Assembly (NCBI RefSeq): GCF_001293645.1
Contig: NZ_LBMD01000001.1
Location: 248,001-312,000, forward strand
DNA: 64,000 nt
Origin: Bacillus sp. CHD6a
Lineage (GTDB): Bacteria; Bacillota; Bacilli; Bacillales; Bacillaceae_I
Direction of reading: 5' to 3'
The notes beneath the pieces are model-generated. The model made no database searches, had not been told where the DNA came from, and saw only the letters and a list, made by a program, of their open reading frames with translations. Made by a program: the position numbers and the translations under genes. Of the stretch, positions 16,386 through 27,060 are shown one piece after another (position 1 is the first letter of the stretch; the number at the start of each line of letters is the position of its first letter).

Positions 16386-18530
16386 TTATATCATGTTATG
16401 CTTGGCCATCACCGCTTTTATTGCTAAATAATCAACCCCATCGGGTAAATTCTCCTTAATTGGCTTCAGTTTTTCAATTCCAATTTCCTTAATAACTTTA
16501 ATTATTATCTCCTCAAACTCCTCTGGAATAAATGAATCCCAATCAACCTTCATACCCTCATCACTTGCACACTTAAATAGATGGTTTTGAACTGTGATTA
16601 AACTCATTCCCCGTTCCTTGGCTATTTCTTTAAAAGTCAGACCTTCTTGCAGTAGCCTATAAGTAAACATATGACTAGATTCTCCAAGATTCATTGGAAT
16701 AGAGGACTTGTTAGGCTTAATAGGATCTTTTTTAGTGGATGAATTTAATTTAGCAGAGGCTTCATTCTCCTGAAATTTACCTATCTCACTTAAAAATAAT
16801 GGCCCATACTTCTCAAACTTTAATGAGCCTACTCCTTTGATTTCTAGCATAGTCGTTTCATCTCTTGGAAGGACCTCACACATTTCTCTTAAAGTGCTGT
16901 CGGAAAAAATAACATAGGGAGGTACTCCCTCTTCTTTTGATAAGTTTCTACGTAACTCTCTCAACCTATCAAACAATTCATTATCCTCAACGACAGCTCT
17001 CACTTGCTCTTTCACTTTAAAGAGGACCTTTTCCTGCCCTTTTAGAACTGGAACGGCGCGCGCACCTAATCTTACCACAGGATATTGCCCCTCCGTCAGT
17101 ATTAAATATCCTTCTGCAATAAGAATATTAATCAGATCTACCAATTGTTTTTCTGTAAAAGATTTCATTAACCCATAAGTTGGCAAGCTATCAAAACGGA
17201 ATTGCTGGATACGCTTATCTTTTGACCCTTTTAATACTTTTGCTACAAGAAGTGCACCAAATCTTTCATTCATTCTATGAATACAACTAAATATCTTCTG
17301 TGCTTCTAGCGTTATATCTTGCTCTACAAAATCAGTAGAACAATTACTGCATTTGCCGCAAACTTGTTCTGTATCTTCACCGAAATATTGTACAATATAA
17401 CCTTGCAGGCAGCGTTGGGTATAACAGTAATCCATCATAGCTTGAAGTTTCTTATATTCTTGCATTTTGCGTTCTGTTGAGCGGATACTTTCCTCAATCA
17501 AAAACTTCTGAATTTGTATATCCCTCGCATTAAACAGGAGGATGCATTCGCTTTCCTCTCCATCCCTTCCTGCCCTTCCAGCTTCCTGATAGTAAGATTC
17601 AACATTTTTAGGCATATTGTAATGGATGACGAATCGAACATTAGACTTATCGATTCCCATTCCGAACGCATTAGTGGCAACCATCAGTTTGAGTCGATCA
17701 TGGAGAAAGTTTTCTTGATAATCCTTTCTTTCTTCTTCAGATAATCCTGCATGATACTTGCCAATTTTGTAGCCCTTTTTGGTAAATGAAGAAAAAATTT
17801 GATCGACTTCTTTTCTGGTAGTTGCATAGATTATTCCCGATTCTCCCTTGTTCGCTTTCAGGAATTTCTCCAAAAAAGTGTCCTTATTTTGTCCTCTTAA
17901 AACGGAAAATGTCAGGTTATCTCGTGAAAAACCGGTTACGTATGTATGATCTGGTGTTATTCCAAGCATCGTTTGAATGTCCTCGATAACTTGTTCTGTT
18001 GCAGTTGCTGTAAACGCAGTTATGACTGGGTTTCCTGGTATCCTTTTAATAAAGGTACCCACTTCTCGATAGCTTGGCCTAAAATCATGCCCCCATTGGG
18101 ACATACAGTGTGCTTCATCAATTGCAACGATTGAAACCTCAACAGCAGATAAAATAGATTGGAAATCGTAAGAATCCAGTCTTTCTGGTGCAAGGTATAA
18201 GAGTTTGATACGTCCTTGTTCGACCTGGTGAACTCTTTCTCTAATTTCTCCTACGTTCAAAGAACTATTAATATAGGTTGCCTTTATCCCGATATTTATC
18301 AAGGAATCCACTTGATCTTTCATTAAGGAAATTAAGGGAGAGATGACAATAGTTAGTCCACTTTCCAACAGTGCCGGCACTTGATAACAAATGGACTTTC
18401 CACCTCCTGTGGGCATCACTCCTAGTGTATTTGACTTGTTTACAATACTTTCAATAATTTTTTTCTGACCTGGCCTAAAATCTTCATAACCAAAGTATTC
18501 TTTCAATATTTCTTTTCCTTGTTCGTACAT
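16386..18530 (-). CDS. recQ: ATP-dependent DNA helicase RecQ with C-terminal HTH domain
   Basis: 3'-5' DNA helicase of recombination and fork repair, 714 residues. Helicase motifs in order: FRPGQKKII (motif 0), MPTGGGKSICYQ (I), IDEAHCMSQWGHDFRP (II and aromatic loop), TATATEQV (III), GIIYATTRKEVD (IV) and YYQEAGRAGRDG (VI). The RQC zinc cysteines are CYTQRC and CGKCSNC. An HRDC domain follows around residues 500-580 (LREMCEVLP, MLEIKGVGSLKFEKYG). After a linker comes a helix-turn-helix domain (FTYRLLQEGLTFKEIAKERG). Longer than YocI-type RecQ because of this last domain. Single gene. Confidence 0.93.
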   Translation of the reverse strand: MYEQGKEILKEYFGYEDFRPGQKKIIESIVNKSNTLGVMPTGGGKSICYQVPALLESGLTIVISPLISLMKDQVDSLINIGIKATYINSSLNVGEIRERVHQVEQGRIKLLYLAPERLDSYDFQSILSAVEVSIVAIDEAHCMSQWGHDFRPSYREVGTFIKRIPGNPVITAFTATATEQVIEDIQTMLGITPDHTYVTGFSRDNLTFSVLRGQNKDTFLEKFLKANKGESGIIYATTRKEVDQIFSSFTKKGYKIGKYHAGLSEEERKDYQENFLHDRLKLMVATNAFGMGIDKSNVRFVIHYNMPKNVESYYQEAGRAGRDGEESECILLFNARDIQIQKFLIEESIRSTERKMQEYKKLQAMMDYCYTQRCLQGYIVQYFGEDTEQVCGKCSNCSTDFVEQDITLEAQKIFSCIHRMNERFGALLVAKVLKGSKDKRIQQFRFDSLPTYGLMKSFTEKQLVDLINILIAEGYLILTEGQYPVVRLGARAVPVLKGQEKVLFKVKEQVRAVVEDNELFDRLRELRRNLSKEEGVPPYVIFSDSTLREMCEVLPRDETTMLEIKGVGSLKFEKYGPLFLSEIGKFQENEASAKLNSSTKKDPIKPNKSSIPMNLGESSHMFTYRLLQEGLTFKEIAKERGMSLITVQNHLFKCASDEGMKVDWDSFIPEEFEEIIIKVIKEIGIEKLKPIKENLPDGVDYLAIKAVMAKHNMI

Positions 18531-18835
18531 AGGACACCTCGTTTATAAATGGGAAATGGTTTAGTAGGTAATTGGAGTTAGGTAAATGAAGGAGTTTATT
18601 AGTTTCCATATTATTTTAACGGAATGATGGATCACCTGCAACCAAAGTGAAGTCAAGCCTAACCGTCATTAAAGGACTGAAAAAAACTTTTCCCTTGCAT
18701 TTTATTATCAGAATGTTTAAAATTCATTTTACAATAGGTTGTCTAACCTTTCTATTTTTTGTAGTCTTTTGTATGCGCTTACATAAATAAGTTTCGTACA
18801 CAACCTATTAATCTATTTTGAGGAGGAATTTTCAA
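18531..18835 (+). promoter_or_regulatory. Upstream region of the aldehyde dehydrogenase gene with a cre site
   Basis: About 300 bp without a gene. At 18770-18783, TGTATGCGCTTACA fits the CcpA cre consensus TGWAANCGNTNWCA with one mismatch. It ends about 50 bp before the start codon, a position suited to carbon catabolite repression. The ribosome site is GAGGAGG at about 18820. I could not assign a convincing -35/-10 pair. Confidence 0.55.
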
Positions 18836-20356
18836 ATGATTTATGCTAATCCAGGTGAGAAAGATTCTAAAGTTTCTTTTAAAAACCGGTATGACAACTA
18901 TATTGGTGGTGAATGGGTCGCTCCAGTAAAAGGTGAATATTTTGAAAATGTCACTCCCGTTACAGGTCAGGTTTTTTGTGAAGTTGCTCGATCCACTGCA
19001 GAGGATATTGAATTGGCATTGGATGCCGCACATAAAGCAAAAACAGCTTGGGGTCAAACGTCTGTAGCTGAAAGAGCAAACATTCTTAATAAAATTGCAG
19101 ATCGCATGGAAGAAAACTTGGAGATGCTAGCAGTTGCGGAAACATGGGAGAACGGAAAACCGGTTCGAGAGACGATGGCCGCAGATCTTCCACTTGCTAT
19201 TGATCATTTTAGGTATTTTGCAGGTTGTATTAGAGCCCAGGAAGGGTCGCTAGGAGAGATTGATAACGACACAATCGCGTACCACTTCCATGAACCACTA
19301 GGGGTTGTGGGACAAATAATTCCTTGGAATTTCCCGTTACTAATGGCCACTTGGAAGCTTGCTCCAGCTCTCGCAGCTGGGAACTGTGTCGTTTTAAAAC
19401 CTGCTGAGCAGACACCTGCTTCCATCATGGTTTTAACTGAGCTAATTTCAGACCTTTTACCTCCAGGTGTATTAAACATTGTTAATGGATTTGGTGTGGA
19501 AGCTGGGAAACCTTTAGCCTCCAGTGACCGAATTGCAAAAATTGCTTTTACTGGAGAAACGACAACAGGCCGATTAATTATGCAATATGCTTCTCAAAAC
19601 ATCATTCCGGTAACGCTTGAGCTAGGCGGGAAATCACCGAACATTTTCTTTGAAGACGTGCTGGCTCAAGATGATGATTTCTTTGATAAAGCAGTGGAAG
19701 GCTTTGTTATGTTTGCACTCAACCAAGGTGAAGTATGTACATGCCCTTCCCGTGCCCTCATACATGAATCCATTTATGATAAATTTATGGAGCGTGCACT
19801 TGAACGGGTTTCTCAAATCAAACAAGGTAATCCTCTTGATACAGAAACGATGATAGGAGCACAGGCCTCTTCGGAGCAGTTGGAAAAAATCCTTTCTTAT
19901 CTCGAAATTGGAAAAGAAGAAGGTGCAGAACTTCTTGCAGGCGGAGAACGAAATATGCTTGAAGGCGATTTAGCTAATGGTTATTATGTAAAACCGACCG
20001 TTTTTAAAGGCAATAACAAGATGAGAATTTTCCAAGAAGAAATCTTTGGGCCAGTTGTATCTGTGACCACCTTTAAAACAGCTGAAGAAGCATTGGAAAT
20101 TGCAAATAACACTCTTTACGGGCTTGGAGCAGGAGTTTGGACAAGAGACGTAAATACTGCTTATCGTTTCGGACGCCAAATTGAAGCGGGACGTGTTTGG
20201 ACTAACTGCTACCATGCATATCCTGCCAATGCTGCATTCGGTGGATATAAAATGAGTGGAATCGGTCGTGAGAACCATAAAATGATGCTTTCCCACTACC
20301 AGCAAACGAAAAATCTTTTAGTAAGTTACAGTCCAAAAAAATTAGGATTCTTTTAA
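18836..20356 (+). CDS. NAD-dependent aldehyde dehydrogenase (AcoD/ExaC type)
   Basis: Oxidises an aldehyde, probably acetaldehyde or a similar short one, to the acid. About 506 residues. Family motifs: [38 protein letters not shown], the general-base Glu in [10 protein letters not shown], the catalytic Cys in [11 protein letters not shown], and [10 protein letters not shown]. It groups with AcoD-like enzymes that are paired with a DUF779 gene, as here. Start at 18836 (MIYANPG) after GAGGAGG; the upstream ATG at 18818 lacks a ribosome site. A cre site lies upstream. Confidence 0.92.
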   Translation: MIYANPGEKDSKVSFKNRYDNYIGGEWVAPVKGEYFENVTPVTGQVFCEVARSTAEDIELALDAAHKAKTAWGQTSVAERANILNKIADRMEENLEMLAVAETWENGKPVRETMAADLPLAIDHFRYFAGCIRAQEGSLGEIDNDTIAYHFHEPLGVVGQIIPWNFPLLMATWKLAPALAAGNCVVLKPAEQTPASIMVLTELISDLLPPGVLNIVNGFGVEAGKPLASSDRIAKIAFTGETTTGRLIMQYASQNIIPVTLELGGKSPNIFFEDVLAQDDDFFDKAVEGFVMFALNQGEVCTCPSRALIHESIYDKFMERALERVSQIKQGNPLDTETMIGAQASSEQLEKILSYLEIGKEEGAELLAGGERNMLEGDLANGYYVKPTVFKGNNKMRIFQEEIFGPVVSVTTFKTAEEALEIANNTLYGLGAGVWTRDVNTAYRFGRQIEAGRVWTNCYHAYPANAAFGGYKMSGIGRENHKMMLSHYQQTKNLLVSYSPKKLGFF

Positions 20357-20357
20357 G

Positions 20358-20687
20358 ATGGAAAAAGTACTGGCTACCGAAGCTGCCGTTGAATTAATTG
20401 AAAAGCTTGTAGGCAAACATGGACCTGTACTGTTCCACCAATCCGGGGGATGCTGCGATGGGAGTTCCCCTATGTGCTATCCAAAGGAAGACTTTATGAT
20501 TGGAGATTCTGATGTTTTACTTGGAGAAATAGGCGGTGCTCCCTTCTACATGAATAAAAAGCAGTATGAGTACTGGAAGCATACACAGCTCATTATTGAT
20601 GTCGTTTCAGGCAGAGGTGGAATGTTCTCCTTAGAAGGTCCAGAAGGTGTACGTTTCTTGACCAGATCAAAAGTTTTCCCAACATGA
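20358..20687 (+). CDS. DUF779 protein paired with aldehyde dehydrogenase
   Basis: 109 residues. It has the conserved cysteine cluster SGGCCDGSSPMC, which could bind a metal, followed by YMNKKQYEYWKHTQLIIDV and FSLEGPEGVRFLTRS. Its ATG lies one base after the dehydrogenase stop, so the two are translated together. The pairing is conserved in many bacteria but the biochemical role is unknown; an accessory or redox role for the dehydrogenase is inference. Confidence 0.85.
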   Translation: MEKVLATEAAVELIEKLVGKHGPVLFHQSGGCCDGSSPMCYPKEDFMIGDSDVLLGEIGGAPFYMNKKQYEYWKHTQLIIDVVSGRGGMFSLEGPEGVRFLTRSKVFPT

Positions 20688-20690
20688 CAA

Positions 20691-20714
20691 AAGGCGTCCG
20701 CTTATGGACGCCTT
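20691..20714. terminator. Bidirectional terminator between convergent genes
   Basis: AAGGCGTCC / GGACGCCTT stem (20691-20699 with 20706-20714) just after the DUF779 stop and before the DUF3231 stop. Confidence 0.85.
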
Positions 20715-20720
20715 CGTCTT

Positions 20721-21707
20721 TTACTTTGTGCTTTTCAATGACTGAGGTGGCTCTTCCATCCAGCCATTCTTAATCATTAATTGTCCACCATCTTTAGCAT
20801 AATCAAATATATCTTTTGCAATTAACGTCATCTTTGTCGGGAGATCGGAACGAAGGCTAAATGATGTACCAAGAGCGTTGCTTGTAAGCCCGAAGCTGCT
20901 GAGCAGGTTTGTCAAATACATCATGAGCTTCTCAGAATATGGTGAATCCGTTGATAAGGTAGGATTCCCCCAAGCAACTATGGGAGGCTGTATATCGCTC
21001 GATAGGAGTATCTCGCTGAAAGTATCAATAATTTGTTTCGCCAAGTCTTTTCCTCTTTCAAAGTATTTCTTCACTTCTTTGTCCCTTGTTACCTGTTCAA
21101 ACCCTCTTAACAACTGAAACCCAAGTACGTTGCTTTCAATACCCTGATACAATAGCGAAAGTTCAATGGCATTCAATGGTCTCTTTTCGCTGAAAATATT
21201 AAAGCCTGCCATATAGCCTTCCCCTTTTACAAATTCCACTTTTTCCGGCATCGGAATCATTGGTGGACGAGTAAGAACCCCATCTTTCAATAAGAATTGA
21301 GTCAATTCGTTATATGTATTTGTTGTTACATCCAGAAATCTTCTATATAACGCCGTGATGTCTTGTCGATAAGACATACTGACATTTAAAGCGTTTAGAC
21401 CAATAGTTATTTTCATCATCACTCTTAGGAACAGTGCATCGAAGTACTGGTCATACAAAGGCTTCGTCGACGGCATTACATCGCTTTCGACATACCCGAC
21501 AGGCACCACCATATTTTCTCGCTTAAAGAGTTCTGTTAGTTCATTAATAAAATTTAATTCTTGATCGTAGTAGGTTTGTACCAAGTTGTGAACTTCTTCA
21601 TTTTGTTTGTTCGCTAGAAAATGCTCTAAAAGCCTAGCTAGCATTGTTTTCTGTTGATACGTCATCCAAAGATTCCCTATTTCAGAAGATGACAACTGTT
21701 TATCCAT
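20721..21707 (-). CDS. DUF3231 protein (two CotF-like helical bundles)
   Basis: 328 residues, almost entirely helical. The N-terminal half (IGNLWMTYQQKTMLARLLEHF, YYDQELNFINELTELFKRENM) and C-terminal half (ELSLLYQGIESNVLGFQLLRGF, YFERGKDLAKQIIDTFSEIL) look like a duplicated ferritin/CotF-like four-helix bundle. The family occurs in spore formers and resembles spore-coat proteins; a spore role is inferred. No signal peptide. Single gene. Confidence 0.8.
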   Translation of the reverse strand: MDKQLSSSEIGNLWMTYQQKTMLARLLEHFLANKQNEEVHNLVQTYYDQELNFINELTELFKRENMVVPVGYVESDVMPSTKPLYDQYFDALFLRVMMKITIGLNALNVSMSYRQDITALYRRFLDVTTNTYNELTQFLLKDGVLTRPPMIPMPEKVEFVKGEGYMAGFNIFSEKRPLNAIELSLLYQGIESNVLGFQLLRGFEQVTRDKEVKKYFERGKDLAKQIIDTFSEILLSSDIQPPIVAWGNPTLSTDSPYSEKLMMYLTNLLSSFGLTSNALGTSFSLRSDLPTKMTLIAKDIFDYAKDGGQLMIKNGWMEEPPQSLKSTK

Positions 21708-21856
21708 TAAGCCTTGCCCCTCCCATGAATATTTTTTTTAGTATGTCCTCCATAAAAGATTGTTATAAGAAATTTTGTAAAAATGTAGACAACCCTCCCC
21801 CCTCCTTTGCATACACATTTAAGTAGAAGCCAAGCAAAGGAAAGGGTGAGGATGGA

Positions 21857-22309
21857 ATGAAATTTTTTGTAATAAAGAAAAGCTTTCTTATTACAACTGT
21901 ACTTTGCATAATCGCTGGATTAGGGGGATGGTATGTGGTTAATAAAGGGGTAGTTCCTACCACTGGCAAACCATCTGAAGAAGAAAAACTGGTATTCAAC
22001 ATGATCACTTCGGAATTTAAGACAAAATTGGCAGACGGCACAGAAATAGAGGCCTACCGCTTTGATCCTGGTACTATTACCGTACCTAAAGGCAAAGAAA
22101 TAACGTTTAGTATTTTCGGGGTAAATGGCAGTGAACATCCATTTTCAATTGAAGGAACAGATATTAATGGTGTCATAAAAAAAGGCGAAGAAACACTAAT
22201 TGATGTGCAATTTGATAAAACTGGAGTATACAAATTAATCTGTTCCACCCATTCACACCACAACGGACATCATAGTCCTCCAATGGTGGCTTATATTTAT
22301 GTTTATTAA
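21857..22309 (+). CDS. Membrane-anchored cupredoxin-domain protein
   Basis: 150 residues. One N-terminal membrane helix (FLITTVLCIIAGLGGWYVV) anchors an extracellular beta-sandwich. Candidate type-1 copper ligands are His in SEHPFSIEG, Cys in LICSTHSHH, a His two or more residues on, and Met in SPPMVAYI, in the order H...C..H...M. The cluster HSHHNGHH adds extra histidines. It is likely a copper or electron carrier at the outer face of the membrane. Start after GGTGAGG. Single gene with its own terminator. Confidence 0.8.
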   Translation: MKFFVIKKSFLITTVLCIIAGLGGWYVVNKGVVPTTGKPSEEEKLVFNMITSEFKTKLADGTEIEAYRFDPGTITVPKGKEITFSIFGVNGSEHPFSIEGTDINGVIKKGEETLIDVQFDKTGVYKLICSTHSHHNGHHSPPMVAYIYVY

Positions 22310-22318
22310 ATACAAAAT

Positions 22319-24057
<1,739 letters not shown>

Positions 24058-24068
24058 AATTGTTAAAG

Positions 24069-24094
24069 GCCCTTTAGAATAAAAGGGCTTTTTT
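24069..24094 (+). terminator. Terminator of the ABC-F gene
   Basis: GCCCTTT / AAAGGGC stem followed by six T's, 12 bp after the stop. Confidence 0.88.
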
Positions 24095-24195
24095 CAAATT
24101 TTGAAACCTTTTTGGCATTATTTCGTATTAGTAATATTCGCTTTTTACCTATATAATTTATGAAGTTGATAACTTAGAATGAATGAGGTGTAGGA

Positions 24196-25299
24196 ATGCC
24201 GCAAACGAAGTGGTTTAAGGTTGGCTATGGAATTATTGTCATACTGTTAATTATTTTCTTAGCATCACTAGTAGATTTTATCTTCACCCCTCTCACCGTG
24301 ATGATTAGCACGTTATTTGCACCGATTATTCTAGCAGGTGTTCTTTATTATTTACTTAGACCTCTTGTAAACCTTGCTGATCGCTATGTCCCAAGAGGGT
24401 TAGCAATATTAAGCATATACCTTATGTTTATTGGTCTAATTACCATGTTATTGTTCTTTATTGGTCCTACCTTACAACAACAGGTTAATAGTCTTGTAAA
24501 GAATACACCAGAAATAATCAATGATATCAGAGATTACACGTTTGAATTGCAAGAAAATGAATATATTGCGAGATTTCAGCAAAATGAGCGGTTTTCTCTA
24601 GAAGAGATATCCGGTAAACTTGCAGATAATTTAAATGCTTATGTTACTGCTTTTGGCTCAAACGTAGTGAACATAATTAGCGCAATAACTGGTTTTCTTG
24701 TGTTACTTGTAATTATCCCGTTTGTCCTTTTTTACATGTTAAAAGATGGAGATCGATTGCCTGATCAGGTGATTAAAATAATACCTCGCCAACATGAGCG
24801 CGAAGGTAGAAGTGTATTGAAAGACATGGACATAGCTTTGAGTTCCTATATTCAAGGTCAAATTATTGTCAGTGTATTTGTTGGGGTGTTAATTTATATT
24901 GGGTTTCTAATAATTGGACTGGAATATTCGCTTGTCTTAGCTTTGATAGCCATGTTTACAAATGTGATTCCTTTCATTGGACCGTTTATTGGGACTATAC
25001 CAAGTGTTATCGTAGCCTTTTTTGATGAACCTATTATGGCCTTGTGGGTACTAGTGGTAGTAATCATTGTTCAGCAAATAGAAAGCAATTTGATTTCGCC
25101 ACAGGTTATGGGTAAGAAATTGGATGTTCACCCACTCACCATCATTTTACTCTTACTAGTAGCAAGCAAATTTGCAGGCTTGCTTGGTTTATTGCTTGCA
25201 GTACCGACCTATGCAGTTTCCAAAGTGATTGTCCTGCATACCATTCGATTTATTAAACTTAGAAAAGTAAAAGTTACGGAAGATTCGCTTTATAAATAG
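24196..25299 (+). CDS. AI-2E family membrane transporter (YueF/TqsA-like)
   Basis: 367 residues with about seven or eight membrane helices. The central non-membrane domain (residues 90-150, VNSLVKNTPEIINDIRDYTFE) and the C-terminal motifs NVIPFIGPFIGTIPS and QQIESNLISPQVMGKKLDVHP are typical of the AI-2E/PerM family. Members export small solutes or Na+; the AI-2 link applies to few of them, so substrate is unknown. Single gene, ATG after GAGGTG. Confidence 0.9.
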   Translation: MPQTKWFKVGYGIIVILLIIFLASLVDFIFTPLTVMISTLFAPIILAGVLYYLLRPLVNLADRYVPRGLAILSIYLMFIGLITMLLFFIGPTLQQQVNSLVKNTPEIINDIRDYTFELQENEYIARFQQNERFSLEEISGKLADNLNAYVTAFGSNVVNIISAITGFLVLLVIIPFVLFYMLKDGDRLPDQVIKIIPRQHEREGRSVLKDMDIALSSYIQGQIIVSVFVGVLIYIGFLIIGLEYSLVLALIAMFTNVIPFIGPFIGTIPSVIVAFFDEPIMALWVLVVVIIVQQIESNLISPQVMGKKLDVHPLTIILLLLVASKFAGLLGLLLAVPTYAVSKVIVLHTIRFIKLRKVKVTEDSLYK

Positions 25300-25334
25300 G
25301 ATAGGTAGGGTCTTGGACAGGTTTTATGGAGGTC

Positions 25335-25404
25335 AACGCGGGTCATAGGGATAGATAACGGGGGGCAACGCGGGTCATAGGGATAGATAACGGGGGGCAA
25401 CGCG
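25335..25404. repeat. Tandem 32-bp direct repeat
   Basis: Two identical 32-bp units (25335-25366 and 25367-25398), each beginning AACGCGGGTCATAGGGATAG and ending in a G-run, followed by the first bases of a third. Clearly GC-richer than the surroundings. No gene is associated. Confidence 0.9.
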
Positions 25405-25410
25405 CCAATT

Positions 25411-25617
25411 GTCCGAAGTTTTTCGAAAGTTGACCAAAGTTTGTCCGAATTTGACCGAAGTTTTGGCAAAGTTGACCGAAGTTTTCTCAAAATTGACCGA
25501 ACGGAATTTTAACTTGTCTAAAGGTCGTTGAAAGTTGACCTAACACGCATCTCAAATGTCCGAACCCCCTCCTATACCATGAGAAAATTGTCCGAACCAA
25601 GACTCGAAATGACCGAA
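25411..25617. repeat. Phased array of GWCCGAA heptamers
   Basis: GTCCGAA/GACCGAA or close variants start at 25411, 25432, 25443, 25453, 25474, 25495, 25516, 25537, 25558, 25590 and 25611. The intervals are 21, 11, 10, 21, 21, 21, 21, 21, 32 and 21 bp, all multiples of about 10.5. The DNA between copies is variable and AT-rich. On the minus strand part of it reads as heptads (KLRSTLP, KLRSNSD), but there is no good start or ribosome site and I do not call a gene. Confidence 0.8.
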
Positions 25618-25694
25618 CGATTCAAAACACTCATCAAAACGAGTGTTTCCACCTGTTTTTTGTACAAAAATTCAACAAAACCGGCACTTTCCCC

Positions 25695-25745
25695 AAAAAG
25701 CATGTAATGCAAAGTTAATCTCACTTTCATGACATGCTTTTTTAT
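25695..25745 (+). terminator. Long-loop terminator-like hairpin upstream of hemolysin III
   Basis: AAAAAGCATGT (25695-25705) pairs with ACATGCTTTTTT (25732-25743), loop 26 nt. It may end read-through from the AI-2E gene or act as an attenuator before yplQ. Confidence 0.55.
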
Positions 25746-25827
25746 TGGAAAAAAGTACTTATAGTTGTTATGATAGGAAGTAACAATTTAGTTTAGTTCA
25801 TTAAACGACAAAAGTGAGATGATAAAC

Positions 25828-26475
25828 ATGGCTCAAACACATACCTTTTCAAAAGGAGAAGAAATTGCAAATACAATTACTCATGGGATCGGCATTTTAA
25901 CGAGTATTGCTGCTCTTGTATTATTGATAGTGTTCTCTGCTATCAACGGGACTTCCCTTCATGTGACAACTTTTATCGTTTACGGTGTAACCATGATAAT
26001 GCTTTACACAGCCTCTACACTATTACATGCATTGCCTAAGGGGAAAGCTAAAAATGTTTTTGAAATTCTAGATCATTCATCGATTTACTTTTTTATTGCG
26101 GGAAGCTACACTCCCATTACCCTTATTATTATGGATGGTGCCCTAGGCTGGACACTTTTTGGAATAGTATGGGGCCTGGCGATAGCGGGAACGGTGTTTA
26201 AGGTGTTTTTTGTAAAAAGATTTATTTTGGCTTCTACCCTTCTTTATGTATTGATGGGTTGGCTTGCGGTGTTTGGTTGGAATGATATTACTTCTACTGT
26301 GGGGACTGGCGGTATAGCCTTTCTTGTTGCTGGAGGGGTTGTTTATAGTTTAGGAGCAGTTTTTTATGTTTGGCGGGCGTTTCCGTATCATCATGCGGTA
26401 TGGCATATTTTTGTATTAGGCGGGACTGTTTTGCATTTCTTTTTTGTTTTGTTATATGTGTTACCTATACAATAA
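25828..26475 (+). CDS. yplQ: Hemolysin III family membrane protein (PAQR type)
   Basis: About 215 residues with seven membrane helices, the PAQR/hemolysin III fold. Signature residues: GEEIANTITHGIG (His), ASTLLHALP (Ser, His), EILDHSSIYFFIAGSYTP (Asp-His) and a late HHAVWHIFVLGGTVLHFF (His pairs), which form the membrane zinc site. The native activity is unknown. Start at 25828 (MAQTH) or 25819 (MINMAQTH); GTGAG spacing favours the former. Confidence 0.85.
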   Translation: MAQTHTFSKGEEIANTITHGIGILTSIAALVLLIVFSAINGTSLHVTTFIVYGVTMIMLYTASTLLHALPKGKAKNVFEILDHSSIYFFIAGSYTPITLIIMDGALGWTLFGIVWGLAIAGTVFKVFFVKRFILASTLLYVLMGWLAVFGWNDITSTVGTGGIAFLVAGGVVYSLGAVFYVWRAFPYHHAVWHIFVLGGTVLHFFFVLLYVLPIQ

Positions 26476-27060
26476 GCTGTCCAATAATTGAATCCGCTGG
26501 AAAAATCTCTAGAAATAAGATGTTGTTCAGACACCGCTTTGGATTTCCACAAATGGCTTCGCTTTCCTAGGGGCGGTGCTGGAGCCTCCTGCTTTGCTGG
26601 AGGCCACTGAAAAAGTCTTGATTTTAGTATTTTTATAAACACCGCTGTGGATTTCCGCAAATGGCTTCGCTTTCCTAGGGGCGGTGCTGGAGCCTCCTCG
26701 CTTTGCTGGAGGCCACTGAAAAAGTCTTGATTTTAATATTTTTATAAACACCGCTGTGGATTTCCGCAAATGGCTTCGCTTTCCTAGGGGCACTGCTGGA
26801 GCCTCCTCGGCTACGCCTGCGGGGTCTCCACCTAGCGCTTGCTCCCTCAGGAGTCTTCGCCTTTTGCTCCAATCCACAGCTAGGAATCAATAAAAATTTT
26901 ACGTTATCAGTTTTTCAGTGGCCTCCTTTGCTGCGGGGTCTCAAGCTAGCACTATCTCCCTCAGGAATCTTAACCTTTTGCTACAATCCACAGCTAAAAA
27001 TCACTAAATATAAGATATTTCAGTTTTTCAGCGGCTTCCAAAAAATCTGGACAGCTTGTT
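26476..27060. mobile_element. Nested MITE-like palindromic elements inside a terminator
   Basis: No gene. The outer copy begins near 26493 (CCGCTGGAAAAA) and ends near 27034 (TTTTTCAGCGG). It is split at GAGCCTCCTGCTTTGCT by further copies. Inside, a complete copy spans 26708-26926 with 16-bp perfect terminal inverted repeats GGAGGCCACTGAAAAA / TTTTTCAGTGGCCTCC and inner arms GCTGTGGATT / AATCCACAGC. A 109-bp left-end fragment of the same element (26599-26707) precedes it in tandem. The whole sits between AGCTGTCCA (26475-26483) and TGGACAGCT (27049-27057), the two arms of what was the terminator shared by the converging flanking genes. Confidence 0.8.

Noticed and set aside
25290-25490. 66-residue minus-strand open frame with heptad-like KLRS repeats
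   Set aside because: No ribosome site, repeats continue upstream beyond its start past stop codons, and the G-run tandem repeat forms its other half; better treated as non-coding repeats.
26527-26890. Minus-strand open frames of 70-116 residues rich in Arg/Ser/Pro
   Set aside because: They lie wholly inside the nested palindromic repeats, repeat the same peptide several times because of the tandem copies, and have no ribosome sites; they are translations of the repeat.
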